Positions 9,310 to 16,654 of a stretch of 64,000 bases of DNA are shown here, in pieces; within the stretch, counting starts at the first letter, position 1, and the number at the start of each line of letters is the position of its first letter. The position numbers and the translations under genes are program-made. The stretch spans positions 1 to 64,000 of the forward strand of contig CAIXGR010000025.1 of NCBI GenBank assembly GCA_903919075.1, in the 5' to 3' direction. The notes beneath the pieces are model-generated. The model did not search any database. It was not told the origin of the DNA and was given only the letters and a program-made list of their open reading frames with translations. This DNA comes from an uncultured Bacteroidota bacterium. GTDB lineage: Bacteria > Bacteroidota > Bacteroidia > Chitinophagales > LD1.

Positions 9310-10824
9310 TTAAAACAAACTATTACCGGTCATCTCCTTGGGTTGTGGTATTTCCATTAATTTTAAAATAGTAGGTGCTATATCACCCAATATCCCCTGG
9401 TGTAATACAGGCTTAAATGTTTTATCTACCAGAAAAATTGGAACCGGATTTTTAGTGTGTGCCGTGTTAGGGCTGCCATCATCGTTAATCATATAATCAG
9501 CATTACCGTGGTCGGCTGTAATAAGAATGGCGTAGCCATTTTCCAAGCCTAGTTCTGTAACTTGCTTTACGCATGCATCAACTGTTTCAACTGCTTTAAT
9601 AGCTGCTTTAAAAACGCCGCTATGGGCTACCATATCAGCATTAGCAAAATTCAAACACACAAAATCAGGTTCATTGGTTTTTATTTCCTGCAGTATTTTT
9701 TCAGTTACACCTTCAGCACTCATTTCCGGTTGCAAATCATAAGTAGCCACTTTTGGCGAAGCCACCATAATACGCTTCTCCCCTTCAAATTCTTTCTCAC
9801 GCCCACCACTGAAAAAGAAAGTAACATGAGGGTATTTTTCAGTTTCAGCTACCCGTACTTGCGTTTTCTCTTGTAGCGAAAGTACTTCCCCCAGTGTCAT
9901 TTTCAAATCGTTGTTATCAAAAATATTTGCCACGCCTTTAAAGCTATGATCATACATTGTTAGAGTAGTATAATTCAAATTAAGCGTATGCATATCCTGC
10001 GCAGGAAAATCCTGCTGCGTCAATGCTTTAGTAATTTCACGGCACCGGTCGGTTCTAAAATTAAAACATATTACCGCATCGCCTTCCTTTATTGGAGCAA
10101 AATTTTCGGCTGATATAATGGGCTTAATAAATTCATCCGTAACTCCCGCATTATAACTTTTAGTAACAGCATCAAAAATATTACTAACCTTATCTCCCAC
10201 TCCCTTAACAAGCATATCATACGCTATCTTTATTCGCTCCCACCGGTTATCACGATCCATGGCATAATACCTGCCTATAACGGAAGCAATCCTGCCAACA
10301 GAATTTTGCAAATGGGCATCTAAGTCTTTCAAAAAAACCGACCCGCTCTTCGGGTCGCAATCGCGTCCATCTGTAAAAGCATGTACATAGACATCGTTTT
10401 TACTCAAACCGTTTTGCTTTGCCAAATCGCAAAATGCTTTAAGGTGTTCTATATGCGAGTGAACACCTCCATCCGAAACAAGCCCGATAAAATGAAGCGG
10501 CTTTTTATGCTCTTTACAATAGTTAAAAACATCTAACAAAATCTTATTCTTTGCCAATTCACCACTTTTTATTGCCCGGTTTATGCGCATCAGTTCCTGA
10601 TATACAATTCTACCTGCACCAATATTTAAATGCCCTACTTCGCTGTTACCCATTTGGCCTTCGGGCAATCCAACCGATTCGCCAAAGGTTATAAGTTCGG
10701 TGTTAGGATAATTCTTGTATAAACTATTTATAAAAGGCGTTTGCGCTTGCGCAATAGCACTTCGTTTTGGGTCAGCGCCGTGGCCCCAACCATCCATTAT
10801 AATCAGAATAACTTTTTTACTCAT
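9310..10824 (-). CDS. gpmI: 2,3-bisphosphoglycerate-independent phosphoglycerate mutase
   Basis: This glycolytic enzyme interconverts 3- and 2-phosphoglycerate through a phosphoserine intermediate with two Mn ions. The alkaline-phosphatase-type motifs are present: IMDGWG at 9-14 with metal ligand D11, GNSEVGHLNIGAG with catalytic S61, HAFTDGRDCDPKSG, NFRTDR, FANADMVAHSG and ITADHGNAD. The 504-residue length is typical. A -7-like box ends only seven bases before the ATG, so the leader would be very short or absent. Confidence 0.97.
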   Translation of the reverse strand: MSKKVILIIMDGWGHGADPKRSAIAQAQTPFINSLYKNYPNTELITFGESVGLPEGQMGNSEVGHLNIGAGRIVYQELMRINRAIKSGELAKNKILLDVFNYCKEHKKPLHFIGLVSDGGVHSHIEHLKAFCDLAKQNGLSKNDVYVHAFTDGRDCDPKSGSVFLKDLDAHLQNSVGRIASVIGRYYAMDRDNRWERIKIAYDMLVKGVGDKVSNIFDAVTKSYNAGVTDEFIKPIISAENFAPIKEGDAVICFNFRTDRCREITKALTQQDFPAQDMHTLNLNYTTLTMYDHSFKGVANIFDNNDLKMTLGEVLSLQEKTQVRVAETEKYPHVTFFFSGGREKEFEGEKRIMVASPKVATYDLQPEMSAEGVTEKILQEIKTNEPDFVCLNFANADMVAHSGVFKAAIKAVETVDACVKQVTELGLENGYAILITADHGNADYMINDDGSPNTAHTKNPVPIFLVDKTFKPVLHQGILGDIAPTILKLMEIPQPKEMTGNSLF

Positions 10825-10831
10825 ACAAACG

Positions 10832-10839
10832 CAAAAATA
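10832..10839 (-). promoter_or_regulatory. TAnnTTTG box immediately upstream of gpmI
   Basis: Read on the minus strand, TATTTTTG matches the Bacteroidota -7 consensus and is separated from the gpmI ATG (10824) by seven bases. If used, transcription would start at or next to the initiation codon. No clear TTG at -33 was identified. Confidence 0.35.
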
Positions 10840-11041
10840 ACCTACTTTAGATATATTAACTTGACAATTAATACAATGAACCTAGTGATGCGTTAATTTT
10901 ATACTGTATTAAGCTAACGTTGAAAATTTACAATGATTAATTTGTAATTACCTTTTTATTTTTGAAATTTCGGTGTTTATTGCTGTAAATCATTCATTTG
11001 GCATGATATTAGCAGTAAAAAAGAAAAGTTTGAAGGCAAAA

Positions 11042-11443
11042 ATGAAAGTCTCTATTCGCTATATCATCTTCCTCATATTTCTTTCCTTCACCGGCATTTG
11101 CAGTACCGGCGTTTATGCCCAAAGCTTTGATAACATCGCGGCAGCTTTTAAAAGCGGCGATGCATCATCGGTAGCCAAACATTTTGAAACTAATGTTGAA
11201 ATTACCATAAAAAATACCGGCACATCATACAGCAAAAGCCAGGCTGAAATGGTTTTAAAAAAATTCTTCACCTCGCACACACCCAAAACGTTTACTCTCG
11301 ATCACGAAGGCACCTCGCCCCAAGGTTCAAAATATTTTATTGGCCACCTTACTACAAGTGCGGGCAATTATAGAACGTATATTTATGCCAAAACTACCAA
11401 TGGCATACTAACAATACAGGAAATAAGGTTCGAAGAGCAATAA
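11042..11443 (+). CDS. DUF4783 family secreted protein
   Basis: A 133-residue protein. The frame extends upstream to a GTG at 10973, but ATG at 11042 is preferred because it begins a clear signal peptide: KVSIRYIIFLIFLSF, then GVYAQ before the cleavage site. The mature part (FDNIAAAFKSGDASSVAKHF ... EMVLKKFFTSHTPKTFTLDHEG ... IQEIRFEEQ) matches the DUF4783 NTF2-like family of Bacteroidota. Function is unknown. This family often neighbours nadC, as it does here, 83 bases upstream. Confidence 0.85.
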   Translation: MKVSIRYIIFLIFLSFTGICSTGVYAQSFDNIAAAFKSGDASSVAKHFETNVEITIKNTGTSYSKSQAEMVLKKFFTSHTPKTFTLDHEGTSPQGSKYFIGHLTTSAGNYRTYIYAKTTNGILTIQEIRFEEQ

Positions 11444-11526
11444 AAATCTGCTTACTGCCTATAGTGGGCAAAAACAATCAAAACACACAGTTCAAAATTT
11501 TATTTTTATTTCACACAAAAATTGTA

Positions 11527-12387
11527 ATGAACCAAATTCAACATTCTGCCATTATTCGGGCAATATCGGAAGACACTGCCGATGCTGATAATAAATTTAT
11601 TCCGGGCGACCATACATCATTAGCATGTATTCCCGAAAGCCGTGATGGCCAAGCACAATTAATATGCAAATCAAATGGCATTTTAGCTGGCGTGGAGTTG
11701 GCAGAAAGTATTTTTTCTGAAATAGATGAAGCAATAAAATTTGAGAAGCTATTGGATGACGGTGCTAAAATAAAACATGGCGATATAGCATTTAAGGTAT
11801 ATGGCGAAGTAAAATCCATTTTACTTGCCGAGAGAACTGCGCTTAATTTTATGCAGCGAATGAGCGGCATAGCCACCCATACTTCCTTATTTGCAGAAAA
11901 GATTAAAGGCACTAATGCAAAAATTCTTGATACCAGAAAAACAACTCCGGGCCTTCGCTATTTTGAAAAATGGGCAGTACGTATAGGCGGTGGCCAGAAT
12001 CACCGGTTCGGGCTTTATGATATGATTTTGGTAAAGGATAATCATATTGATTTTTGTGGGGGAATTAAAAACGCAATACACGCGGTTAAAAACTATCAGC
12101 AAAAAAACAATTTGAACTTGCAGGTTGAAATTGAAGCTAGGAACTTAAAAGATGTTGAAGATATTTTAAGCATTGGTGAAATTAACCGCATTATGTTCGA
12201 CAATTTTAAACCCGAAGAAATGAAACGCGCAGTTCAGTTGGTAAACCACAAATATGAAACCGAAGCCTCGGGCGGCATTACCCTTGAAACTGTTTGCTCT
12301 TTTGCTGAAACTGGTGTCGATTTTATTTCTGTAGGAGCATTAACCCATTCATTTAACAGCCTTGATTTGAGCTTAAAAGCCTTTTGA
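11527..12387 (+). CDS. nadC: Nicotinate-nucleotide pyrophosphorylase (quinolinate phosphoribosyltransferase)
   Basis: This enzyme makes nicotinate mononucleotide from quinolinate and PRPP in de novo NAD synthesis. The start was moved from a GTG at 11464 to ATG 11527, giving 286 residues, the usual NadC length. Family motifs are ERTALNFMQRMSGIAT, ILDTRKTTPGLRYFEKWAV, GGGQNHRFGLYDMILVKDNHI, VEIEARNL and EASGGITLETV followed by TGVDFISVGALTHS. No other NAD-synthesis gene is adjacent. Confidence 0.96.
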   Translation: MNQIQHSAIIRAISEDTADADNKFIPGDHTSLACIPESRDGQAQLICKSNGILAGVELAESIFSEIDEAIKFEKLLDDGAKIKHGDIAFKVYGEVKSILLAERTALNFMQRMSGIATHTSLFAEKIKGTNAKILDTRKTTPGLRYFEKWAVRIGGGQNHRFGLYDMILVKDNHIDFCGGIKNAIHAVKNYQQKNNLNLQVEIEARNLKDVEDILSIGEINRIMFDNFKPEEMKRAVQLVNHKYETEASGGITLETVCSFAETGVDFISVGALTHSFNSLDLSLKAF

Positions 12388-12429
12388 CAAGGCTCTATAT
12401 ACAATACAAAATAAATTAATTCGTCATTA

Positions 12430-12437
12430 TATATTTG
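12430..12437 (+). promoter_or_regulatory. Candidate -7 promoter box (TAnnTTTG)
   Basis: TATATTTG lies 35 bases before the lipid-kinase start at 12472 and matches the Bacteroidota -7 consensus. The -33 element is not clear. The gap to nadC (85 bases) is long enough for an independent promoter. Confidence 0.4.
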
Positions 12438-12471
12438 AACCTTTAACCATTCTGTGTTATATATGTAGGCT

Positions 12472-13383
12472 ATGGAGTTTCAGCAGCGGAAAAAAATAAT
12501 GTTTATTATCAATCCCATTTCGGGTGTATATAAGAAGAAAAATATACCTGAGAAGGTTGCCCGTTATATTGATTATGTGCAATATGATTACACCATTCGC
12601 TTTACACAATATGCAGGCCATGCCAGCCTTATAGCACAGCAGGCAGTTGAAGAAGGATATGATGTTTGTGTTGCGGTGGGTGGCGATGGGTCTATTAACG
12701 AAGTTGCACAAAGTTTAGTTGGCACTAACACAGCCTTAGGTTTAATACCCTACGGCTCCGGTAATGGTTTTGCTACACATTTAAAAATTCCACCGCGGAA
12801 TGCAGAAGCATCTATTGACATATTAAATACCGGCAAACGGGTTAAAGTAGACTTGGTAAAATCCAATCTCAGATATTTTGTTAGTGTAGCTGGATTTGGA
12901 TTAGACTCATATGTTGCACGTCGTTTCCATCATCATAAAGTTAGAGGTTGGGCATCATACGCATGGGCAATTGTTAAAGAAATGCTGTTTTATTATAAGC
13001 CACTAGATGCCAAAATGGATATAGATGATATAACCATCGAAAGGCCTGTCTATTTGTTTACAGCATTTAATGCCAATCAGTATGGCTATAATTTTGGTGT
13101 ATTTCCATCTACCAGCCTAAAAGACGGCGTAATGGATGTTATAATTTTGAACGACTTCCCAATGTGGAAACTCACTTACATTCTTATTTGCTTAGCACTA
13201 AAGCGCGCTGATTTGATTAACGAAGCAGAATCATATCGAGCCAAAAAAATAAATATTTACGGAACTAAAAAGATGATATACCAATTTGACGGCGATTCAT
13301 TCGTTTATCATGATGATGTAACATTTGAAGTAATACCACAGTGCATTGACGTAATAGTTCCGCAGGATTTGAATGCATATTAA
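12472..13383 (+). CDS. Diacylglycerol/sphingosine kinase-family lipid kinase (YegS-like)
   Basis: A 303-residue cytoplasmic protein of the DAGK catalytic family. The nucleotide-binding motif is VAVGGDGSINEVAQ (residues about 68-80), then LGLIPYGSGNGFATHL (about 89-104) and the C-terminal DG-MDVIILND region. The YQFDGDSF element near 277 is also typical. The family phosphorylates diacylglycerol, ceramide or related lipids; the substrate cannot be read from sequence. It lies 18 bases upstream of the SUI1-like gene and is probably co-transcribed with it. Confidence 0.9.
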   Translation: MEFQQRKKIMFIINPISGVYKKKNIPEKVARYIDYVQYDYTIRFTQYAGHASLIAQQAVEEGYDVCVAVGGDGSINEVAQSLVGTNTALGLIPYGSGNGFATHLKIPPRNAEASIDILNTGKRVKVDLVKSNLRYFVSVAGFGLDSYVARRFHHHKVRGWASYAWAIVKEMLFYYKPLDAKMDIDDITIERPVYLFTAFNANQYGYNFGVFPSTSLKDGVMDVIILNDFPMWKLTYILICLALKRADLINEAESYRAKKINIYGTKKMIYQFDGDSFVYHDDVTFEVIPQCIDVIVPQDLNAY

Positions 13384-13401
13384 ACACCGGGCAAAACAAT
13401 C

Positions 13402-13743
13402 ATGAAAAAGAATAGCGACGATAAAAACCGCATAGTGTTTTCAACCAATAGCAGTTTTAATTTTGAAGAAAAAGAAACGGGTCAGCCTGAAACTTTACCT
13501 GCTTCTAAACAAACATTGTACATTTCTTTAGAGTGGCTGAAGGGTGGGAAAACTGCAACTGTTGTAGAAAATTTTATTGGCGAATTATCGGCACTTGAAG
13601 ATTTGGGCAAGCAACTAAAAGTAAAATGTGGTGTTGGCGGAACAGTAAAAGACGGCGTAATTATTATACAAGGCGAACAACGCGATAAGGCCATAGCATA
13701 CCTTAATTCTTTAGGGTACAAAACCAAGAAGAAAGGAGGCTAA
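13402..13743 (+). CDS. SUI1/eIF1-like translation initiation factor family protein
   Basis: A 113-residue protein (YciH/SUI1 family) with a variable basic and acidic N-terminus (1-38). The SUI1 fold follows: ISLEWLKGGKTATVVENFIG, then LEDLGKQLKVKCGVGGTVKDGVIIIQGEQRDKAIAYLNSLGY. The KxxCGxGGT-KDG-I-IQG core is diagnostic. Eukaryotic and archaeal SUI1 guide start-codon selection; the bacterial role is poorly defined. Its stop codon abuts an A-tract that is the T-tract of a minus-strand terminator. Confidence 0.92.
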   Translation: MKKNSDDKNRIVFSTNSSFNFEEKETGQPETLPASKQTLYISLEWLKGGKTATVVENFIGELSALEDLGKQLKVKCGVGGTVKDGVIIIQGEQRDKAIAYLNSLGYKTKKKGG

Positions 13744-13775
13744 AAAAATCCGGCAATGTATTTAACACTGCCGGA
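13742..13775 (-). terminator. Rho-independent terminator on the minus strand
   Basis: An 11-bp stem with one mismatch (TCCGGCAATGT at 13749-13759, ACACTGCCGGA at 13765-13775) encloses a five-base loop. On the minus strand it is followed by seven T. The plus strand lacks a T-tract after the hairpin, so it works in the minus direction only. It marks the 3' end of a minus-strand transcript that enters the gene-free stretch. Confidence 0.75.
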
Positions 13776-13911
13776 CACCCACCCTACCGCGGTATTTACT
13801 CGACGTTTACCTCGGCAAGCTCTTTGAAAAAAAGACAGCGCCCCTCCGCTGGCCCTGCCTTGTCTGCGACCATACTACGATAGGTTAGACCTACAGGTAT
13901 GTACGGAGGTA
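13742..13911 (-). ncRNA. Candidate structured non-coding RNA of about 170 nt, class unknown
   Basis: This gene-free block ends in a strong minus-strand terminator. It has an unusually regular fold: TACCTC (13808-13813) pairs with GAGGTA (13906-13911). Inside are CAGCG/CGCTG around a six-base loop (13836-13851) and a long hairpin built from CATAC/GTATG (13871-13875, 13897-13901) plus TAGGT/ACCTA (13881-13885, 13889-13893). Local GC is above the surroundings. The SRP RNA GGAAGG apical motif, RNase P core and tmRNA ends are not seen. A 6S-type RNA of the Bacteroidota kind (Rfam 6S-Flavo) is one possibility, not proven. The fold can also be read on the plus strand, where the closing stem is followed by nine T. 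Confidence 0.45.
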
Positions 13912-14086
13912 TTTTTTTTTCTTTACCGGTTTTTCACCGGCGCATTTTTCTATATATTTTCTTACTCTTAAAAATTTATTAGCACCCACGTAATTGCCAT
14001 TAATATTATTGCCGACCCTACTAACAACCAATCGCACACCCTAAACTTTATTTCCGGAACCGCACGAGTCATATTCACCAATTTGT
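13912..14086. other. AT-rich intergenic stretch
   Basis: No gene is supported. A small hairpin CCGGT/ACCGG lies at about 13926-13940. The rest is AT-rich and would hold the promoter of the minus-strand RNA if that RNA is independently transcribed. Confidence 0.4.
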
Positions 14087-14422
14087 TTATCCGGTCCGGC
14101 CGATATTATCAAATCTCTTTTCGTCAATTAATTCTTGCTGTGCCTTTAAAGTTTCAGCTATTAAAACATAATTAGGTATATCCAATTCTGTTTTAAACAT
14201 GTCAAGCGCATAAAAAAAAGCAGTATTAAGGCTATATATATCTTCACTCGTCAGGCGTTTATCTCTGGCAATTTCTATCAGCCATTGATAAAGAATAGCG
14301 CGCTTATTTACACCGGTATGCACCAAGGTATGCAGCGGTATAGAATATTTCACGTCAGCTCTGCCCTTCCAATCAATACCATATGGGCTAACACTCCAAT
14401 TGTTGAATCTTATTAGTTCCAT
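14087..14422 (-). CDS. Conserved-looking hypothetical protein
   Basis: A 111-residue soluble protein, starting at ATG 14422 rather than the TTG two codons upstream. It opens MELIRFNNWSVSPYGIDW, rich in aromatic residues, then a predominantly helical middle (RAILYQWLIEIARDKRLTSEDIYSLNTAFFYALDM) and an amphipathic C-terminal helix. No signal peptide, membrane helix or known motif was found. Its compositional complexity argues for a real gene. The family is not recognised. Confidence 0.6.
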   Translation of the reverse strand: MELIRFNNWSVSPYGIDWKGRADVKYSIPLHTLVHTGVNKRAILYQWLIEIARDKRLTSEDIYSLNTAFFYALDMFKTELDIPNYVLIAETLKAQQELIDEKRFDNIGRTG

Positions 14423-14518
14423 ATACAAGAATTTTACATTACAAACTTGGTCATATTAGTAAGTAAAAACAATAGGGAGGTCCACAAAAATGAATGCGGA
14501 ATTATACAATTTTTATTG

Positions 14519-14550
14519 CGGGTTTCCGAAAAATGAATTTCGGAAACCCG
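14519..14550. repeat. Perfect 13-bp inverted repeat upstream of the small-protein gene
   Basis: CGGGTTTCCGAAA (14519-14531) and TTTCGGAAACCCG (14538-14550) form a perfect stem with a six-base AT-rich loop, in the divergent gap between 14422 and 14691. Neither side has a run of T, so it is a poor intrinsic terminator. It could be an operator, an mRNA leader structure for the gene at 14691, or a mobile palindrome remnant. Confidence 0.5.
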
Positions 14551-14690
14551 TAGTTTAAATGTTGAAAACCACTTGTTAATACATTAAAGTATTTTGTAGT
14601 TTTATAACTTTCGAAAAAAAAGATTTGTACGTAGCGACCCGTATCATATCTTTTTTCCACAAATATTTAACAACTAAAAAAACCAAACTT

Positions 14691-15011
14691 ATGCCAACAA
14701 CAACATTTAATGGAAGCGAAGGATCTTACATTACTCTTACTGCCGGCACTACATTAACAACCGCATTTCGCACAGCTTTCTCAACTCAACCCCAAGGATT
14801 TTTTTTCGGTTCCGATAAGCTTAATCAGGTACTGGGCCAAAGAGATTGTGTAGGTATCAGAGCATACTTTGGCACAGATGCCAACGGAAAATTAACATTG
14901 GTTTTAGCTGGTGCCAAAGCAAATACTGATGATATGCTTTCAAGTTATATTTTGGATGGCGGTATAGCATGCCCCTCAACCTGCGGTGCAAGCAATGGCC
15001 TAAACTCATAA
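14691..15011 (+). CDS. Small soluble protein with C-terminal Cys motif, function unknown; first gene of a putative signalling cluster
   Basis: The open frame begins at a TTG (14625), but ATG 14691 gives the convincing 106-residue product. It starts PTTTFNGSEGSYITLTAG and has a mixed core with a single C53 (RDCVGIRAYFG, then LTLVLAGAKANTDDM). It ends GGIACPSTCGASNGLNS with C94 and C98. No signal peptide or membrane helix is seen, so it should be cytoplasmic or exported by an unusual route. My recollection is that similar small proteins with a CP-x-x-C-x-x-x-N-x-L-N tail recur in Bacteroidota without assigned function. A strong terminator follows, so this gene can be expressed apart from the membrane protein and kinase downstream. 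Confidence 0.7.
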   Translation: MPTTTFNGSEGSYITLTAGTTLTTAFRTAFSTQPQGFFFGSDKLNQVLGQRDCVGIRAYFGTDANGKLTLVLAGAKANTDDMLSSYILDGGIACPSTCGASNGLNS

Positions 15012-15045
15012 CACTATTTTCATTTAAAATCGCATTAATCCCCCC

Positions 15046-15090
15046 AAATGCCCTTCTTTATATATGTATATAGAAGGGCATTTATTTTTT
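15046..15090 (+). terminator. Strong rho-independent terminator after the small-protein gene
   Basis: Two perfect 12-bp arms, AAATGCCCTTCT (15046-15057) and AGAAGGGCATTT (15072-15083), are followed by ATTTTTT (15084-15090). The AT-rich loop contains the ATG at 15064 that would otherwise be the first start of the next gene. The structure separates expression of the small protein from the membrane-protein/kinase pair. Confidence 0.8.
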
Positions 15091-15097
15091 AACTTTG
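15090..15097 (+). promoter_or_regulatory. Candidate -7 promoter box for the membrane-protein/kinase pair
   Basis: TAACTTTG matches TAnnTTTG and directly follows the terminator T-tract, nine bases before the TTG codon at 15106. If active, it would give a leaderless or nearly leaderless transcript for the membrane protein. No good -33 TTG is visible within the terminator stem. Confidence 0.35.
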
Positions 15098-15105
15098 CTT
15101 GTATC

Positions 15106-15747
15106 TTGAATATTAATCTAATAGTAGCTTACATATCTTCTTTCTCAGTTCTTTTGCCATTCATAATTTTGTTGGCAAACTATAAAGCCTTTTGGAGATA
15201 TAACCACTGGCTTTCGCTCTTTATTATAAATAATTTTATTAGTGAGGCCGTAACCGGAACATTGGCAGTATATAAAATATATAATATGCTTGCACTGGAT
15301 TTATTTTCTATTGTCGAGGCTTTCTTTATAATACTTCTTTACTATAAATCTTATAAATCTAAAGCCCTTAAAAAATTTATACTATGGCTACTGCCTTTTT
15401 ATATTACCGGGCAAATCCTGATTTATTTGAATTTTGATCGCAACAGCCAATTTAATGGCTATACTTATGCTTTTCACAGTGCGCTTATTCTAATTCCCAT
15501 CATTCTGTATTTTTGGGAAAAAGTGAATTTGTTAGAAGATGTTTATATTACTAAAAATCCAATGTTTTGGGTTAGCGCCGGCTTTCTCCCATTTTATAGT
15601 GTTAGCATACTGCATTATAGCTTAATTAATTACTTGTTTTATCATTATACCCACTTATTAGGAGTCTTAGGATTAATACACTCCATCATGCTTATTATTA
15701 TGGATATTCTTTTATCAAAAGGATTATGGCTGATACCGGAGGAATAA
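15106..15747 (+). CDS. Seven-helix integral membrane protein, putative sensor or partner of the adjacent histidine kinase
   Basis: The frame opens at ATG 15064, but that codon lies inside the upstream terminator hairpin. TTG 15106, just after a TAnnTTTG box, is more plausible and gives 213 residues beginning NINLIVAYISS. About seven hydrophobic segments are seen: LIVAYISSFSVLLPFIILL, WLSLFIINNFISEAV, LDLFSIVEAFFIILLYY, FILWLLPFYITGQILIYL, ALILIPIILYF, MFWVSAGFLPFYSVSIL and LGVLGLIHSIMLIIMDILL. No enzyme motif is present. Its last 22 bases overlap the kinase gene, implying translational coupling and a shared role, perhaps as the input module of the kinase. Confidence 0.75.
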   Translation: MNINLIVAYISSFSVLLPFIILLANYKAFWRYNHWLSLFIINNFISEAVTGTLAVYKIYNMLALDLFSIVEAFFIILLYYKSYKSKALKKFILWLLPFYITGQILIYLNFDRNSQFNGYTYAFHSALILIPIILYFWEKVNLLEDVYITKNPMFWVSAGFLPFYSVSILHYSLINYLFYHYTHLLGVLGLIHSIMLIIMDILLSKGLWLIPEE

Positions 15748-16517
15748 ATTTTTTGGCGGCTTTTATGCTTGGTACCGTTGCTTTATTAGTAATGGCTATT
15801 GGTATAATATCATTTGTGCTTGTTTACCAGCGCAGGGTTATTACCCATCAACTGGAAATACAGAAAAAAGATGAAGAAATGCAACGTGAAATGCTTCGCG
15901 CAACCATCCAATCACAGGAGGAAGAACAACGCAGAATTGCCCGCGATTTGCACGATGATCTTGGCCCCATGCTTAGTGCTATAAAATTAAAAACCGGGCA
16001 GATTAAGAAAAAGCTGGAGGCAAGCAACATGAATGTAGCCGATGCTGACGAATCGCAAGAGATGATTGATACTACTATTACACAGGTGCGAGGTATCTCT
16101 CACAGATTGTTTCCCCCGGTGCTTGAATATAATGGCCTTGCAGATACCATTGAAGATATGTGCGACAAAATAAACAGCGATAAATTGAATATTGCATTTA
16201 CTAAACCGGAAGAATACAACCGCATTAGTAACGAAAAAGAGTTGGCTTTATACCGGGTGGGAATGGAGTTATTGAACAATATTATAAGGCACAGTCAGGC
16301 CACACAAGCAGCAATAAGCCTTACACAAAAAAACAACAACAGCATCGAAATTTTAGTGTCAGATAATGGCAAAGGGTTCGACACTAAAAACATAAACGAA
16401 AAGGCAGGCCTGGGTTTAAAAAGCATTTTAAGCCGTATAGCCGCTATTAAAGGGCATATTAAATTCGAAAGCTCACCGGGCAACACGCTGGTAACAATAA
16501 ATGTAGATGGCAACTAA
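15726..16517 (+). CDS. Membrane sensor histidine kinase, HisKA_3 (NarL/LuxR-partner) type
   Basis: A 263-residue kinase. One transmembrane helix (about 8-35, AAFMLGTVALLVMAIGIISF) is followed by a coiled coil (about 40-70). The dimerisation/phosphoacceptor motif is RDLHDDLGPMLSAIK with H76. The HATPase_c domain has ELLNNIIRHSQA (N box), VSDNGKGFDTKN (G1) and GLGLKSILSRI (G2). There is almost no extracytoplasmic part, so the overlapping seven-helix protein may supply the input. No response regulator lies nearby; the partner should be a LuxR-type regulator elsewhere. It overlaps the upstream gene by 22 bases. Confidence 0.92.
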   Translation: MADTGGINFLAAFMLGTVALLVMAIGIISFVLVYQRRVITHQLEIQKKDEEMQREMLRATIQSQEEEQRRIARDLHDDLGPMLSAIKLKTGQIKKKLEASNMNVADADESQEMIDTTITQVRGISHRLFPPVLEYNGLADTIEDMCDKINSDKLNIAFTKPEEYNRISNEKELALYRVGMELLNNIIRHSQATQAAISLTQKNNNSIEILVSDNGKGFDTKNINEKAGLGLKSILSRIAAIKGHIKFESSPGNTLVTINVDGN

Positions 16518-16654
16518 GTTAACCTGTTAACACACCTCACCCGGTTTATAAAATTTATCTGGTAACTTTAAACTTCAACACCGCTTTGCTGTTCGATGAT
16601 AAAAATCATTGAATGCTTTCGCTTAAGCATTGTTATTTTATAACGTAATCTAAC

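Noticed and set aside
13808-13911. SRP RNA, tmRNA or RNase P at the structured block
   Set aside because: The SRP GGAAGG apical loop, tmRNA tRNA-like ends and the RNase P core were looked for and are absent. Called only as an unclassified RNA candidate.
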